The notes: generated by a model not told the origin, from the letters alone. A stretch of DNA of 64,000 bases from Gordionus sp. m RMFG-2023 (GCF_954871325.1 NC_088776.1:23298508-23362507), one strand, 5' to 3'; positions 11,076 through 25,400 are shown, counted from the first letter of the stretch. Program-made: numbers and translations.

Positions 11076-14000
11076 ATTGCATAGAAGAAAAAGGATAGGT
11101 TTTGGTTGATGATGAAGCCAAGATAATAGAGAACGCATGCTGAAAGAATTGTATAAGTAAAAACGATACAGTCGGGAAACTAAAGCCGAGAAACTTTAAA
11201 TTAATGCCCGAAAGATTTGTTTAGATAATCAAAGGTGACATGTCTGGTTACATAAAGAAAATATTTATGAGAATAATATAGTTTTTTTATGATTTATTCT
11301 TAGATATATATATTATCAATTATTATTTTTCTCGTGCCTTTAGATTTAAGTTACACATTAATTAATATTTTTTTAGAATGTTCTTGAATTGTTAAGTATC
11401 ATTTAAACATTTGATTGTATATAATGAATCTGGTCATTTTGGATATTCTAATCACTATAAAGTTTTAAAAATAAATTTGCATGTCGTCGCTTTCTGGATG
11501 TTCTTATTAAAAAGTCTTAAAAACAAACATTTATATTAATTGAACAATAGATATATACGATTCCAAATTTAAAAACAAACAATTTGATCACCGAACCTAA
11601 TATGCATTCCTATCTGACATAATTGTCCACTGTGCAACAAATGGTTCAAATAACGAAAGCCGGCCTCCTGCTATCCCTTAGTACTAGAGGAATTAAATGT
11701 CCCCAATCTAGAAAACATGTATCAATCCCACTTGTATCTATCCATTCATAGATCTCACAACCACGCATGACCCGGACACTACTTTACAGCCTTCATTTGT
11801 AACATAATACCTGTTTCAGATATTCTTCATGGTATTTCTACCAGCAGTGTTAACCCTGACTCACTGGCTATAGAGTCATTTGTCATTAATTCCTAGGTTC
11901 AGATCTTATCCTTCATACTCAAAGGTGCAAGACTTTAAATAACAAAATCTTATTCAAAGAATTTAACATTTCACTCAATAACTTCTCACCAGTCAGCCCC
12001 TGCTTTTTATCATATTTTTTTCCCACCCTACATACACTTGACCCATTCAGTAAATAATTGATAATTAATGAAGCACAGAGTTATAAATTTCTTTAGTGGT
12101 GTGATTATTGTAGTTAGCAACGAGAGGTTTGCTACTTTTTTAAAAACAATTTCAGTTTTATTGGTTTTTAATAAAGTTTCTAAAATAGAGGAAAATATTT
12201 TCAAATGAAATAAAAGAGCTTTGAATATAATTAAAAAGAGAATGCAAAAAAAATATTTTTTATGTGAATGTGGGGTTTCATATAAAATGGAGATTAAAAC
12301 AAAATAGGAGAAACATTCTAATGATGACATAGTATAACAAATGGATTGTAGGAAACTGTAAAATTTGATGAGAGGAATGATGGGGAGTTAGAGGATAGGA
12401 GAAGAGATTGCAAGGAAAATATATTCCTGGTATTTTTTTAAAAAGGAGGAAGGAAAGAATTGGGAAATAAAGCTAAAGGTGTTCTGTTGGAAAAAATGAA
12501 ATGTATTGATATGCGCTAGAAATAGTTAGGAACGGTAAACCTGCGTCGAAGGAGAGAATTATTAAATAAAATTAGGCTATAAATTATTAAATCAAGTGAG
12601 GTAAAATCGAGCCAAATAATTATGGGATGAAGATCAACAATAAATATATGAGGAAAGAGTTTTTTAAAAAGTGGGCTGCTTATAGAAGATTTTGAGTTGT
12701 AAACTAAAATAAAATAAAATAAGGTTTATTAAATACTATGGTCAAAACCATTAGTACTTAACGAGTATTCCAATTATAAGCAAATGCTCTAACCTGTCAG
12801 CAAAAATAATTCGGGTTCGATACTATGGGCTATCACAATTAATCAGTATGTTTTGACCCAATTCGATAACCAATATATTATCAGAGATATAATTTAGAAA
12901 AAATATGTTCATTTATTCAAGTATATAATAATCATTTTTCAATGCAGATTTTGTTGAGATATTATCGAATTCCAAATTATTCGAAGAAAAAATCGAATGA
13001 GGTAATGACAATAAATAATAATCAATTTTATGGAATTATATTTAATGATTTATTAATAATAATTGGGGAAAATTAGTGATAATGAGATTTGGTGATAAAA
13101 ATTCGAAATATATATAAAACCAAATATTAGAACACCATTGGGAGAAAATACAAGGAACTAAATATCGAAAAGTATTAATATTCTCAACTATCAATTGGTG
13201 AAGATAAAATACATGGTATACTTGCAAAATGTAATAGTCAGAGGAAATTTATTGAGATATATTTTTGGCCTGAAGATTTTGCAAAAGTTTTATAGAAGCC
13301 ACGAATCAAACGATGCCATCCTATAGACAGGAAGCTTTATATCTTATGGGAAATCTGTGGAAGAATTAATCAACGGCATCTTTCTATGGATAGAAAGCCA
13401 CATTACTTACCTCTTATTAGATATCGTTAAAGTGATGTAACTTTGATATAATATTTATCCAGATAACCAAATCAAGGAATGGCTATTGATATCGCTAAAC
13501 CCAGCACCTGCGCACAAGATACTGATGCAAAGGGGATCTGTGACCACAGGCGAGGTAGAAAGAGGCTACTCATGGAGCTACAAAGATAATATTTTAATGA
13601 TGATTAAAAATTGGATAAAGTAAAAATAAGATATAGCAGCCAAAGGGCCTATAATAAGTGGGCCTAAAGACCTCCAATAAAATTTATAAAGTAAAACCCC
13701 ACCTTATAGTGCCGGGAAAATGGAACGAACCATTTATTGCAACTACCTGTTCGTGATGAGTTCACTCTATACTTTGAATAAAGCTTTGGATAGACTTATA
13801 AGTTTATATAGAGATTTTTGAAGAGAATTTATTGTTTAAAATATTAATGATGAATAATATCTATTTTATAGAATATTTTTGGTCGAGAGCCTTCCTTGGG
13901 GAAATCATCGGCTACTGTTTTTAATAGTCTTAATTTTCGTTTTAATAAATAATATGATTCATATTTATAAGGATTTAGCTGATTAAACAACATTACAGGC

Positions 14001-14404
14001 AATAATTGCTTTAATTTAACAAATTTTTCTTAAATTTACACTGAAAAGATATAATAAATTAAGATATTTACAATTCCTTGGTGCCCTTATGCAAATGAAT
14101 TATTTTTATGAAGATATTCCTAATAAAATTTTCAAAAAATATTTGTGCGGATACTTTATTACCCAATACTGTATGAATTTGATTATGTTAGATAAATGAG
14201 TGATTTTAAAATAATTATTTTTCAATGAATCATTTTTTATAAAGATACCTAATAAAAAAATTTACATTTTTTGTATATAGATACTGCAGTAATGCCGAGT
14301 GTATAAAGATCTCTAGCTTATGAATTTAATCAAGGTAGATAATAGAGTGAATTTAAGAGTAAATAATTTGTTAATTAATGTTCATATGTATTAATATCTT
14401 CTAT
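11076..14404. other. No gene recognised; possible decayed retroelement leader near 13.3-14.0 kb
   Basis: Two stretches, about 11600-11940 and 13280-13980, are less AT-rich than their surroundings and contain no long open frame. The second ends with an AATAAA-bearing segment followed by TTTTTGGTCGAGAGCC, which has the look of the end of a retroelement long terminal repeat next to a primer-binding site. No second copy of the repeat was found, so this stays a guess. Confidence 0.3.
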
Positions 14405-14614
14405 ATGGAATGGATTCTATGGAATGGATTCTATGGAATGGATTCTATGGAATGGATTCTATGGAATGGATTCTATGGAATGGATTCTATGGAATGGATT
14501 CTATGGAATGGATTCTATGGAATGGATTCTATGGAATGGATTCTATGGAATGGATTCTATGGAATGGATTCTATGGAATGGATTCTATGGAATGGATTCT
14601 ATGGAATGGATTCT
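14405..14614 (+). repeat. Minisatellite, 15 perfect copies of a 14-bp unit
   Basis: The unit ATGGAATGGATTCT is repeated exactly 15 times (210 bp) without an observed mismatch. Because 14 is not a multiple of three, all three forward frames stay open and each reads the same 14-residue peptide repeat (MDSMEWILWNGFYG). The long open frames here are therefore an arithmetic by-product of the repeat and not evidence for a gene. Confidence 0.97.
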
Positions 14615-14825
14615 AAATCCGCATAATAGAATGTGGGAAATGAATTATTGCAGGAGAATGAACTATTTTCAAAAATATATTAGATCCCATTTGCCGATTA
14701 ATATTGCTAAAAAGATAGGAATTAAAGTCTTAAATAAATCGGATACGAAACTGACTGGCTATGATGGGAAAAGAATAGAGGTGTTAGGAATCGTTCAAAT
14801 AAAAGCGAGATATGAAGATTATTAA
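14615..14825 (+). mobile_element. Retropepsin-like fossil of an LTR retroelement
   Basis: Directly after the minisatellite, one frame reads YIRSHLPINIAKKIGI, then KLTGYDGKRIEVLG, ending with a stop near 14825. Residues like these (a helix after the active-site region, then L-x-GYDG-x-x-I-x-VLG) are typical of the middle of Gypsy-type aspartic proteases. It is a short relic; no other part of the element was identified with confidence. Confidence 0.4.
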
Positions 14826-17800
14826 AAGTAGAATTTTAAAGGCTTGAATGTTTAATGTAGAATGGTTATTAGAATGTTCGCACAGGATGTAATATAGGCT
14901 AATGAAAGCGAATTTATAAGGCTTGAATATTTAATCTAGAATGGTTGTTATAGTAATTTGGTATTTTATTTATATAATTTAAAAAGAAAGAAATACAAGT
15001 TATTATCATATAAGAAAAACAAGTAATACAAAATAAAAATATATATTTGTTTATATATACATTCTGTTGCCTTAAGATATATAACTGAACTTTTAAATAT
15101 ATATTATTTAAGTATATAATAGTTTAACTGGCATTTTAAATATAAATCATTTTAGTAAGTAATAAAATAATAGCGCATATGCAACAAAGATAAAACTCAA
15201 AACTTAAATGCGTATGTAGTCCAAAGTGACAAGATTGCAATTCTGGGAAGGACGTGGATAAAGGTTTTTGGAAACATAATTAATAAATTTGTAAATATAA
15301 TCGAGGAAAATAGAAAAGTAGATAGTAAAAATTATGAAGGTACATATTACAATAAAAAGCATGAAAATTATAATTATAAATATCATAATAATAATAACTT
15401 GAATAAAATTGAATTATGTATAATAATACCAATAAAAAATAAATAAATTCTTATAAATTATATGATAACAATTGAAGAAATAATAGTTATTAAAAACAAT
15501 AATGAAATAAAAATTGAAGAAAATAATAAAATAAAAATTTTTATAATTAATAAAAATTTTAAAAAACATTGGAAATAAAGAAAATGCAAACAAATATTAA
15601 AAAGAGAGGCAAGGTGATTAAATATCTTGATGTTGAAAAAGAGATTAAGAGTACGATATGGAGATCGTATGTTGAAGATGGAAGGAGAAAGAGAAATTTT
15701 TTTATAAAGAACAATTGGAGGATAGATTCTGATAAAAAGAAATTATTTAAATTGAAAAATAAGAGAGTAAAATTTAAAATTCAATATATTCTATATTCCA
15801 AATTATGATTCTTATTCTTATGAATGATTCTGATAAATTATTTATTCCATTATCATTTCAATTATTTCAAAATTATTTTATTTGAGATATATTGATCATA
15901 ATATATATTTACAAACATTGATAAATAAATAAAAATGATAATAAATAACGAGATGAACAAGCTAATTTGAGGATGATGTTCAAGCAAATGATTAGACGAT
16001 AAGGATAGCAAGCTACGAACAAACCAATGAAAAATGACTCAGGCTAAACAACGAACAAAATATCAAATGAAAATTCTACTACAAATGAAAAAAAATTTTT
16101 AGAGGGGGAAGAAGTGAACAAGTTCAAGTTCAAGATTTAAAAATTCAAAGTCAAGTTCAAAATCGAGAATATGACCACGACATAGAAAATGATTGTTATA
16201 AATAAATAAAATTTTGTAAAAATATTTGTATAAAATTTTGAAAGAGAAATGGGATGATCAATACAAACAGCAAATCAACAAGCAATGTTCAACCAACGAC
16301 GTGCAACCAACGATGTTTCATGATGTTCGATAATCGATTTAACAAACGATAATCAGATGGTCAAACAAACAATCTAAAGATATACGAACAAATGACTAAT
16401 GGAGCAATTGAGAAACAAATGACTGGAAATGAAGATAAGAAACTGAGGAAAGAAGACATTAAAAAAAGAGGGAAATGTTAATATATAAATTTTGCATAAA
16501 CTTTATATATTTTTTACTTTTGTAATTTAATGACCTTCAAACTTTATATTTTCCTAATGAAATTTTCTTAAATTTTATTTTACTTTTTAAGGATGAAGTT
16601 GTCAAAATTTAACCTTTTAAAAAAACTTATGTAAAAAGTGTAAATAAAAATTGTATATATATATATATAATTGTAAATTTTTTAGTATTAGTAATAATAA
16701 AAAATAAAATAAAAATTAAATTTTTTTATTCTTTTTTGAGCCTTCCGTTAATCTAAAATATAGAATTACAAATAATGAAAATAAAAAAAATACTAGACAT
16801 TTTTAAAATTAATATTTTTAATTACGGATATAAAAAAATTTTACGCTCAAAAATTACAAGTTATAAAAAAGGTTCATTAATTCATACACTGCTTCAATTG
16901 ATAGTGGTTTTTAAAAACCCCACAAGGCAATATAATTCTAGGTAACATACATGAAATTAATATAACGTTGTGTTACCATTTTAGACAGTATTTCATCAAA
17001 TAGACTAATAAGGAAAAATTTGTAGGGCTAATTAAATCAATAATTCTCGAAGAAGATGATATAAATTCAAATCATAAAACTATATGGTGGTTGGAGCTTC
17101 CTTTTAGATGACATTATGGAAGCTAGAATCGAGAAAATTATTGTGAGATATTAAATTTATAAAAGATTATCTTTCATTTTTAATGATATATAAACGACTA
17201 AACAGTTGACCATTAATACTCATCTAAATTATGCAATCAAAAGCTCCCAGCAGCAGGGAGTAATAATCTTCAATTACATAGACACACAAATAATAGGTGC
17301 TAGTTAATTAGTAGTCATAGCCTTGATACTCACAATGTAAACTCATATCAGAATTTATTATGTTAGATAAATTAATAAAACAGAAACACTAAAAATCTTA
17401 AGAAGAAATAATTATGCAAATATATTGAAGCCTTATTTATTTATAAGATAAGAATTCCATATTAGAAGTGAATAATTTAATAACTAGAAAATAAGGACCA
17501 GAGTGATATGATGAAAGCAATTAGGATTTTATATATCATTGTCGCACCACCTGTCTTAAAATATCAATAGCTTGAAATAATATCAAAAATATACTCGTTT
17601 TAATTAACTCAAAACTATTTTTCAAAGAAGAAAAAATAGCTTTCCTAAAAACCTTTAAAAAAAGAGAAGGAAAAAAAGATATCTAATAAGGATTATATCC
17701 ATTGTGGGATAAATAATAAAATGTTTAATTTTTAATTAGATTTATTTATTATAAATAAGATGGCATTAAAGAATTGAAAATTGTTATTATATTTGTTATC

Positions 17801-18405
17801 AAAAGCATTGATTAATAAGGTTTATTAAAATATTAACTGTAATATATTCTTTACCTGTATGTCTGTAAAAGTGACATTTTACCTAATATTTTGTAACCAA
17901 TCCTATATAATAGAGGATTATAAACTATATGTCTGATAATATTTTATAAAGAAATATCTTATACTTGTTTGGACCTTGAAAATATTTTTAGGAAGAGGCA
18001 TGGTGATTAAATTTAATGAAGAATAATATAGTTGATTAATGATTTTGAACTCTGCTAATTACAAGATTAAATTTGCTAATTTTCAAATAATAAATGATTA
18101 TATTTTTTAATTAGGGTTATAAAATAATTTAAATAATAAAATCAATTAAGCTTCAACTGTTAATGCACATTGATATTTAGTATGAGTGATATTGATATTC
18201 CATTTTAACACAGAATTTGATTGGAAGCTGACATATTGAAAATATAATTTATATGTATTAATCTAATCTAATAATTAAAATAGCACTCATTCAATAAAAA
18301 TAGATAGTCCTATTTTATACAATTGGGTTTCTGCCATTTTATTCCTCCATTATGGATAAATGCATATACAAAATATTAGGAAGTTTATCGTATATAATTA
18401 TCATA
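14826..18405. other. Long AT-rich stretch without recognised genes
   Basis: Both strands are dominated by poly-A/T runs. The 79-codon open frame at 15569-15808 is lysine/isoleucine-rich and shows no motif. At about 15950-16450 there is an A-rich segment repeating words such as CAAACAA and AACGA in a loose way. A TA dinucleotide tract lies at about 16657-16669. Confidence 0.4.
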
Positions 18406-19179
18406 CTCATCATCAGAGTTGGGCAGGTCCTCTAGAAAAAGAATCTAGATACAGATACAGATTCTTTATAAAAAATTGAATCTTATATACAGATACTAGT
18501 ATCTTTTTCAAAATATCAAAAAGATACAAGATAAAAGATACTTGTATCTTTTACTAAATTAGAGTATCTTAAATACAAAATACTTTTAAATTATAAATAC
18601 CAATTAAATTAGAATAGTTTATAAAATACAGTTTTTATTATTTATTTGTGAAGAACATAGCATACACATATAAGAATTATTTGCAATAATTAATAAAATA
18701 TTTATTAATAAATTAATTATAATAACCAGGGATTTTAATATTAGTTTTTGCCCATTAATAGCTTAAACAGGGAAGGGAAAGTAGTATATTTAATGGGAGT
18801 TGAAAATTTGCAAATAAGAAAAAAAATAAAATCAAATGATTTATTAGAATGTGCAGGTTATTTTCTGTGTTGTTTTAAATAGAGCTTATATTCGGAGTAT
18901 ATGGCTAAATGGCATCTCTAAAAAAATATACTAGTTTTATTTTATTCATTATCTTTAATAAGTATTTATCATTACTTATTTGTGATTTTTATGTATTATT
19001 TAAATTAGTTTATTTTCTAATATGACTTATTAATTCTTGCGTTTGTAATATCATTTATATAAATATCATTTAAATCTCTTTTCAAATTTTTTTTATATAT
19101 TTCTTGCAAAATCATTAATTATATATAAAAAATATCATAATAATGTACAACTTTATATTATAATTATTAAATACATAAT

Positions 19180-20194
19180 TATTATTAAAAAAATATACAT
19201 AAAAATGGATTTCGATTTTATTTATAAAAATAAATGATTTTATATATAATTTTTTTTAAAATTTTATAACATTTTATTTTTGTTAAAGAAGCCATTTTAT
19301 ATCGGATCAAATTTTATAATATTGGCGGATAACCGATATTTTAAAATGAGTGAAACCGGCCCGATCCGATCAGATAAAAAAATCGGCACATCCCTAATAT
19401 ATTTTATATATAATTATTATAGCACTTATTATAGAAAAAATTTAAGCTACAATTGATATATAAAAATATTAGATAATTTTAAAAGGCTCTTAATAAAATA
19501 ATTATAATAAGGTAGAATTTAACTTTATTAGTTACTTTTATTTATTTATGATATAAGTAAAATTACTTTACAGTATTTATTTACAAAATTTAATCAATTT
19601 AAAATGCATTAAAGAAAATTATTATGTTTAATAATTAATTAATAAATATTCTGCCATATTGTTATTTTTTCTGCGCATTCTGTTTATAAAGGTGTGCGAG
19701 ATTCTCTTCAGAATCTGTTTTTAGAGAAGCTGGTGATATTGACAGTTATTATCGCCGCAAGCTGACCTCTGATAAATTGGAAATATTGGTATTTCTAAAA
19801 AGAAATCTTCGTTATATTAATGTTAAATATTATTTTTAATATTTATTTCAAATTTCATAATATAATTGTTTATTACTTATTATGTATATAGATTAATGTT
19901 ATTATTTATTATATAAAAGTGATTTAATAATAAAAATATTTTATATACTTTTAGAATTGCAATTGAATTGAATATAAACTATAACTCATCATTATAATAT
20001 ATTTAAATGACATTAGTTATGGTATAGTTAAATTATAGATGTTATACTAATAAAAAGTATATTAAAAATTAAAATCATTGGTATCTTTACATAATACAAA
20101 ATTAGATATGATATCGGATCGGTAATCGGCCGATATCAATTTAATATCGGGAATATCGGATCGGCCTCCAAAAAGTGGTATCGACACACCCCTA
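19180..20194 (+). mobile_element. Rearranged copy of hAT family X
   Basis: Two pieces match the element at 46191-50556. The piece at about 19180-19395 ends AATCGGCACATCCCTA and runs in the same direction as that copy's right end. The piece at about 19630-20194 matches its left half in reverse and ends GGTATCGACACACCCCTA. The second piece encodes, on +, a hAT C-terminal dimerisation segment ([19 protein letters not shown], then [11 protein letters not shown]) near 19705-19815. An internal inversion or two abutting partial copies would explain the arrangement. Confidence 0.7.
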
Positions 20195-20397
20195 AAAAAT
20201 ATATATCCAAAATGATTTTAATTTGTAATCAACCATCTTCTATAAAAAATTTTAATAACAATTATCTAAGAGGGACTTAAGTATAGGTATTATTATGTTG
20301 ATAATTATAAAATAAAAATATAATATACTTTAATATGTTTAACAAAGTTTGTAAAGAAGTTTGTTGAACCTAATTCACAGTCGTTACACCTACATGG

Positions 20398-20545
20398 CCG
20401 GGGGGGGTAGGAGACAAATGCCTCCAAAAAATATTGGCATTTTGGGGGGTAGGTATTAATTTTGGGGGGTAGATATTGATTTTTGGGGGGTAGGCATTTG
20501 TTTTTGGGGGGTAGGTATTGATTTTTGGAGGGTAATTTTTGACTT
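20398..20545 (+). repeat. G-rich subterminal tandem repeat of the inner hAT
   Basis: Five G-runs of six to eight, each in a unit like TTTTTGGGGGGTAGGTATTG of about 25 bp, just inside the left end. The same GGGGGGTAG word recurs near 27850 at the other end. Subterminal repeats of this kind are typical transposase binding sites in hAT elements; G-quadruplex formation is also conceivable. Confidence 0.7.
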
Positions 20546-22436
20546 GTATTATGATATTTTTAAATCCAATAATCGATATGATTATCGTTGATTTTCTGAA
20601 AAATGTCAATTAAAGAAAAGATATCTGTCAATTTATAAATATTATACACTATATTTATTTTTTTAAATTTTTAGAAAATTCATTTACATAATGGGATTTA
20701 GATTTTCACAGTATCAATTTTAAATTATCAATATATATTTTTTTATAATAAGGACCTTTTGAATAAAGAATCCCTTTTATGATAAGATAATCCTACTCAA
20801 TTAACAATATAAAGAAACATTTTTGGATTTTAAAAAGGTAATTTTTTAATTTTAAGCATATAATTGCATTTTCCTTAATTTGATGATAGATAAATAAATA
20901 TAATAAAGAATGAAGCTATTTTTATTTAATCTTAATATGTATACTTAATAAGTTATCTGGGTTTTGAACCATGGCAATTATTTTTGCTAATAATTTTTTA
21001 AATAATCATTTTCAATGGGGTAAATATTACCACATTTTTGTGAGGCAATCAGGTTGGACCCATAATTGATTTCTATTTATGATAAATGATTCTTTGAGGT
21101 AAGTGTAAATTATATACAAAATTATAAGTGAGAGGTGAAAACCATTGTGTGATAAAAAATTTGTTAAAAGAATTGATAAATTTTTTATTTCATTATTAGA
21201 TAAATTTTATATAACATCAAATTTTCCATAATATATTTGGCCTTTTTTCTAAATATTTATAGAAATCTTGGGAGAATGAACAGATAATCTATTCCTCTCA
21301 TTTGATTATTGATTTAAGAAAAGATTTCAATTAAATGAATTGACAAAGTGATTCCATATACTGAAATATTGTTTATTTTGTTAACTGTTAACAATAAATT
21401 AAATTTTTGGATATGGCTTGGGAATAATCTTTGAAACCTATGATGTGGTTTGGGTTTGGATTTCCATTAAACATGAACTGGGCCTGAAAATTATTTTTAC
21501 TTATGACCTAGGCTGGATGAAGAAATCAATGCCAGTGAAGGTCTCTAATTTCAATGATTAAAATATATCATTTCTCAGACTTTATTTGAAGATAAATGAA
21601 TGGGCAAATCACAAATATGCCTGTTTTCAATTATTTGCAAAATTTATTAGGATTGTTAATTTAAAGAAACTATGATTTCAAAGCATCATACATTTCTAAA
21701 AATTGTTGGACACTAAGAAATAAAGAAATCAATTGTGAAGTGTATAATGGAGGAAATATTGATCCATGATTGTTTTGGCATAAATAACAAAAAATATTAT
21801 ATTTTTTGTGACCATGCATTAAGCTTACATATAATATAATAGGAATCTTTTAAGAAAACATTATCAAAAATATAAGTTAATAGCTGATAGTCCATTATGA
21901 ATGACTGGTAATCAGAATTTTCTTATTTTCTTCTTTATTCAATGATGGGTGCATAATAAATTTCCTTTATATGATGATGATTGAATCAGTAAATTTTTCA
22001 TTATTTTTATAAAATATGTTAATAGAGTGTATATTTATGAATTTTAATTTAAAAACAATAAGGGTCTAGAATATATTTTTTTGATTATAAATTACAAATA
22101 CAAATGAATAAGAATTTATTTTAAAAGATTTTAATATATTTTTTAGATTAAAAATATAATACAAATGAATAAAAATTTATTGTGCACATATATTAAAATA
22201 TCTAAATATATATTTCTTTAATATATTTTGTAAAACCACTGGAAAATTTTAAAATTACACCCTCATTTAAACAAATATAAATTTAATTTCTGAATCACAC
22301 CTCATAAGATAGGAGAATTTTAAGATTCAGCCATCCACCGTCAAATAAAGGATAAAATTATGATTCTCCATCATTCTTGATGGCCATCAGTGAGTAAAAA
22401 AATATTATCTAAATATTTATTTCATTTTTATTCTAG

Positions 22437-25400
22437 ATGCCAAGTAACAAAACAATATATAATATAAAGTCAAATGTGACTATATTAATTGTAAAACTTC
22501 TAAAATAAGAAGTGACAAAATAAATAACCATTATAAACATAAACATCCTCATGTCAAGTTATCTGATATCAAATTTACAAAGATAGCTATCAAAAAGGAT
22601 AATAATTGGGTATCCTTAAATAAAGATATTCCATTCAATATCACAAATGGGGTTGAAACCAAGTTACAAAAAAAATCAATAACATCTTACTTCCAAAAAG
22701 TAATTTTTTATATATATTATTTTAATTCATGACAATAAATATAAGTAAAAATAACCTTAAATTTTGTGAATTAGTAGAAACCAATTCTTCATCTATAATT
22801 TGAGCATAATACTTTTAATTTTTATTAAAGATAAGATTTTTAATATATAGGTACATTTTTATTATGCCCTTTATCAATTTTGAAGGAAATAAATTATAAG
22901 AATATTTAAATATTTCAACTTTTGTTAAAAAAAAATTTATATATTATAATTAAGAATAAAATAAGTCATTTGCCTAAAATTTTCACTACTCTTTATTCTA
23001 TTTAATAATTAGCACAAATCTTTTATTGAAGATTCCCAAATTATATTATCTCATACAATGCCCAGTTCCAGTGATCTGCTGATTTTGAATAATGAGGTAC
23101 TTAATTTAAATAAGATTTGTTTTATAATTTTGAAGGGAATAAATGAGGATATTCAGATATTTTCATGAACAAATTTTAATTAATCTTTATTTAATAATTA
23201 GCTCAAATCTTTTACTGAAGATTCCCAAATTATATTATCTCATACAATGCCCAGTTCCAGTGATCTGGTGATTTTGAATGATGAGGTACTTAATTTAAAT
23301 AAGATTTGTTTGATAATTCTGAAGTGAATAAATTATGAAATATTTTCCACTTTTCTATATCTTAATTAAGAATAAAATTTTTATTAAAATTAAGATTTTC
23401 ATAAGTAAACAAATTTTAACCACTCTTTATTTAATAATTAGCATGAATCTTTTATTGAAGATTCCCAAATTATATTATCTTCTCATACAATGCCCAGTTC
23501 CAGTGATCTGCTGATTTTGAATAATGAGGTACTTGAGGTACTTAATTTAAATAAGATTTCTTTTATAATTTTGAAGGGAATAAATGAGGATATTCAGATA
23601 TTTTCATGAATAAACAAATTTTAATTATTCTTTATTTAATAAGTAGCACAAATCTTTTACTGAAGATTCCCAAATTATATTATCTCATACAATGCCCAGT
23701 TCCAGTGATCTGGTGATTTTGAATGATGAGGTACTTAATTTAAATAAGATTTGTTTGATAATTCTGAAGTGAATAAATTATGAAATATTTTCCACTTTTC
23801 TATATCTTAATTAAGAATAAAATTTTTATTAAAATTAAGATTTTCATAAGTAAACAAATTTTAACCACTCTTTATTTAATAATTAGCATGAATCTTTTAT
23901 TGAAGATTCCCAAATTATATTATCTTCTCATACAATGCCCAGTTCCAGTGATCTGCTGATTTTGAATAATGAGGTACTTAATTTAAATAAGATTTCTTTT
24001 ATAATTTTGAAGGGAATAAATGAGGATATTCAGATATTTTCATGAATAAACAAATTTTAATTATTCTTTATTTATTTATTTAATAATTAGCACAAATCTT
24101 TTACTGAAGATTCCCAAATTATATTATCTTCTCATACAATGCCCAGTTCCAGTGATCTGCTGATTTTGAATGATGAGGTATTTAATTTAAATAAAACTAT
24201 ACACTCTTTAATAATAATTAGCAAACACACAAAGTTATTGAAAATTCCCCAATTATATCTTTTTTTCATCCAATTATCAATCCCAATGCAAGCCAAAATA
24301 TTTCAAACATTAAAGGCCCAAATATTATTCAATTATATAAAAAAAAGGAGCCTAATGACCCTTTTCATTTCATATTCTTTAGAATGACAAATATCTTGAT
24401 TAATTTCATAATTTCCATAGGCCCATGTCAGCCATGTTCAAATATATTTCAATATCCTGTTACTCACAAAAGGTTTTTAAAAAATTTAATTTTTATTAAT
24501 TTTTACGCATCCATTATTTCTACTTTTAAATAGGAGCATGAATATATCCTATTATAAAAAGGTTAATATTGATGGTTCCCTCAAACCAAGAAATTGGTTA
24601 TCCTATAGCACTAGCACCACTTTAGACAAAGTCTTTTGTCTTTATTGTCTTATGTTTGGTGGCCCTAAATCCAATACTTTTTGGACTCAACTTGGAGTAA
24701 ATAATTGGAAAAATTTTAAGCGTGACTTAGAGAGACATGAGTCATCTTCTATTCATAAGGATTGTGAATACACCAACATGACTTGGCTTGCAAATAAGCG
24801 TATTCAAGATCATTTTCTATCAAATAGGCTTGATATAATAATGGAAAATCGTAATATAGTTCATAATATTATTGATGCCATTATATACCTTATAAAATGT
24901 AACATAGCCTTTTGGGGCACTAATTCGAATGAAGGTAATTTTATGTGCCTCATAAAATTAATGGCAAAAACGGTTCCAACTTTACGGGCATACATTGATA
25001 ACAACGAAAAATTGAGGAGAAAAAAATCAGATAAAATTTCAAGACCTTATATAAATTTATTGTCATATGGCCATGTGAAAAAAATTATTGAAGTCATTAA
25101 GATAAAAATAATAAAATGTATTATTCAAAAAATTAAAGAGAATTGTGCCATGCCTATAGCATCATATTAGATGGAACATATGATGTGTCTAAAAAAGAAT
25201 GCATTGCTTTACTTGTAAGATATATAGAAGATGATCCGCATCCACATCCTGTAGAAAGGATCATCCATGTTTTTACAACATCAGAAACCACCGGGGAAAA
25301 TATAAAGAAACATGTTTTTTCTAAGTTCAAAGATCTTGGTCTTCCTCTTGATTATATGGTTGGGCAAAGTATGGATGGTGCAGGGAATATGAGAGGAGTA

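Noticed and set aside
14405-14614. CRISPR-like array
   Set aside because: Head-to-tail 14-mers without spacers; eukaryotic minisatellite.
14378-14825. Overlapping long open frames across the 14-bp repeat
   Set aside because: A 14-bp unit without stops is open in all frames automatically; the repeat peptide is not evidence of a gene.
15569-15808. 79-codon lysine-rich frame as a gene
   Set aside because: Composition matches A-rich DNA, no motif, no splice or repeat context.
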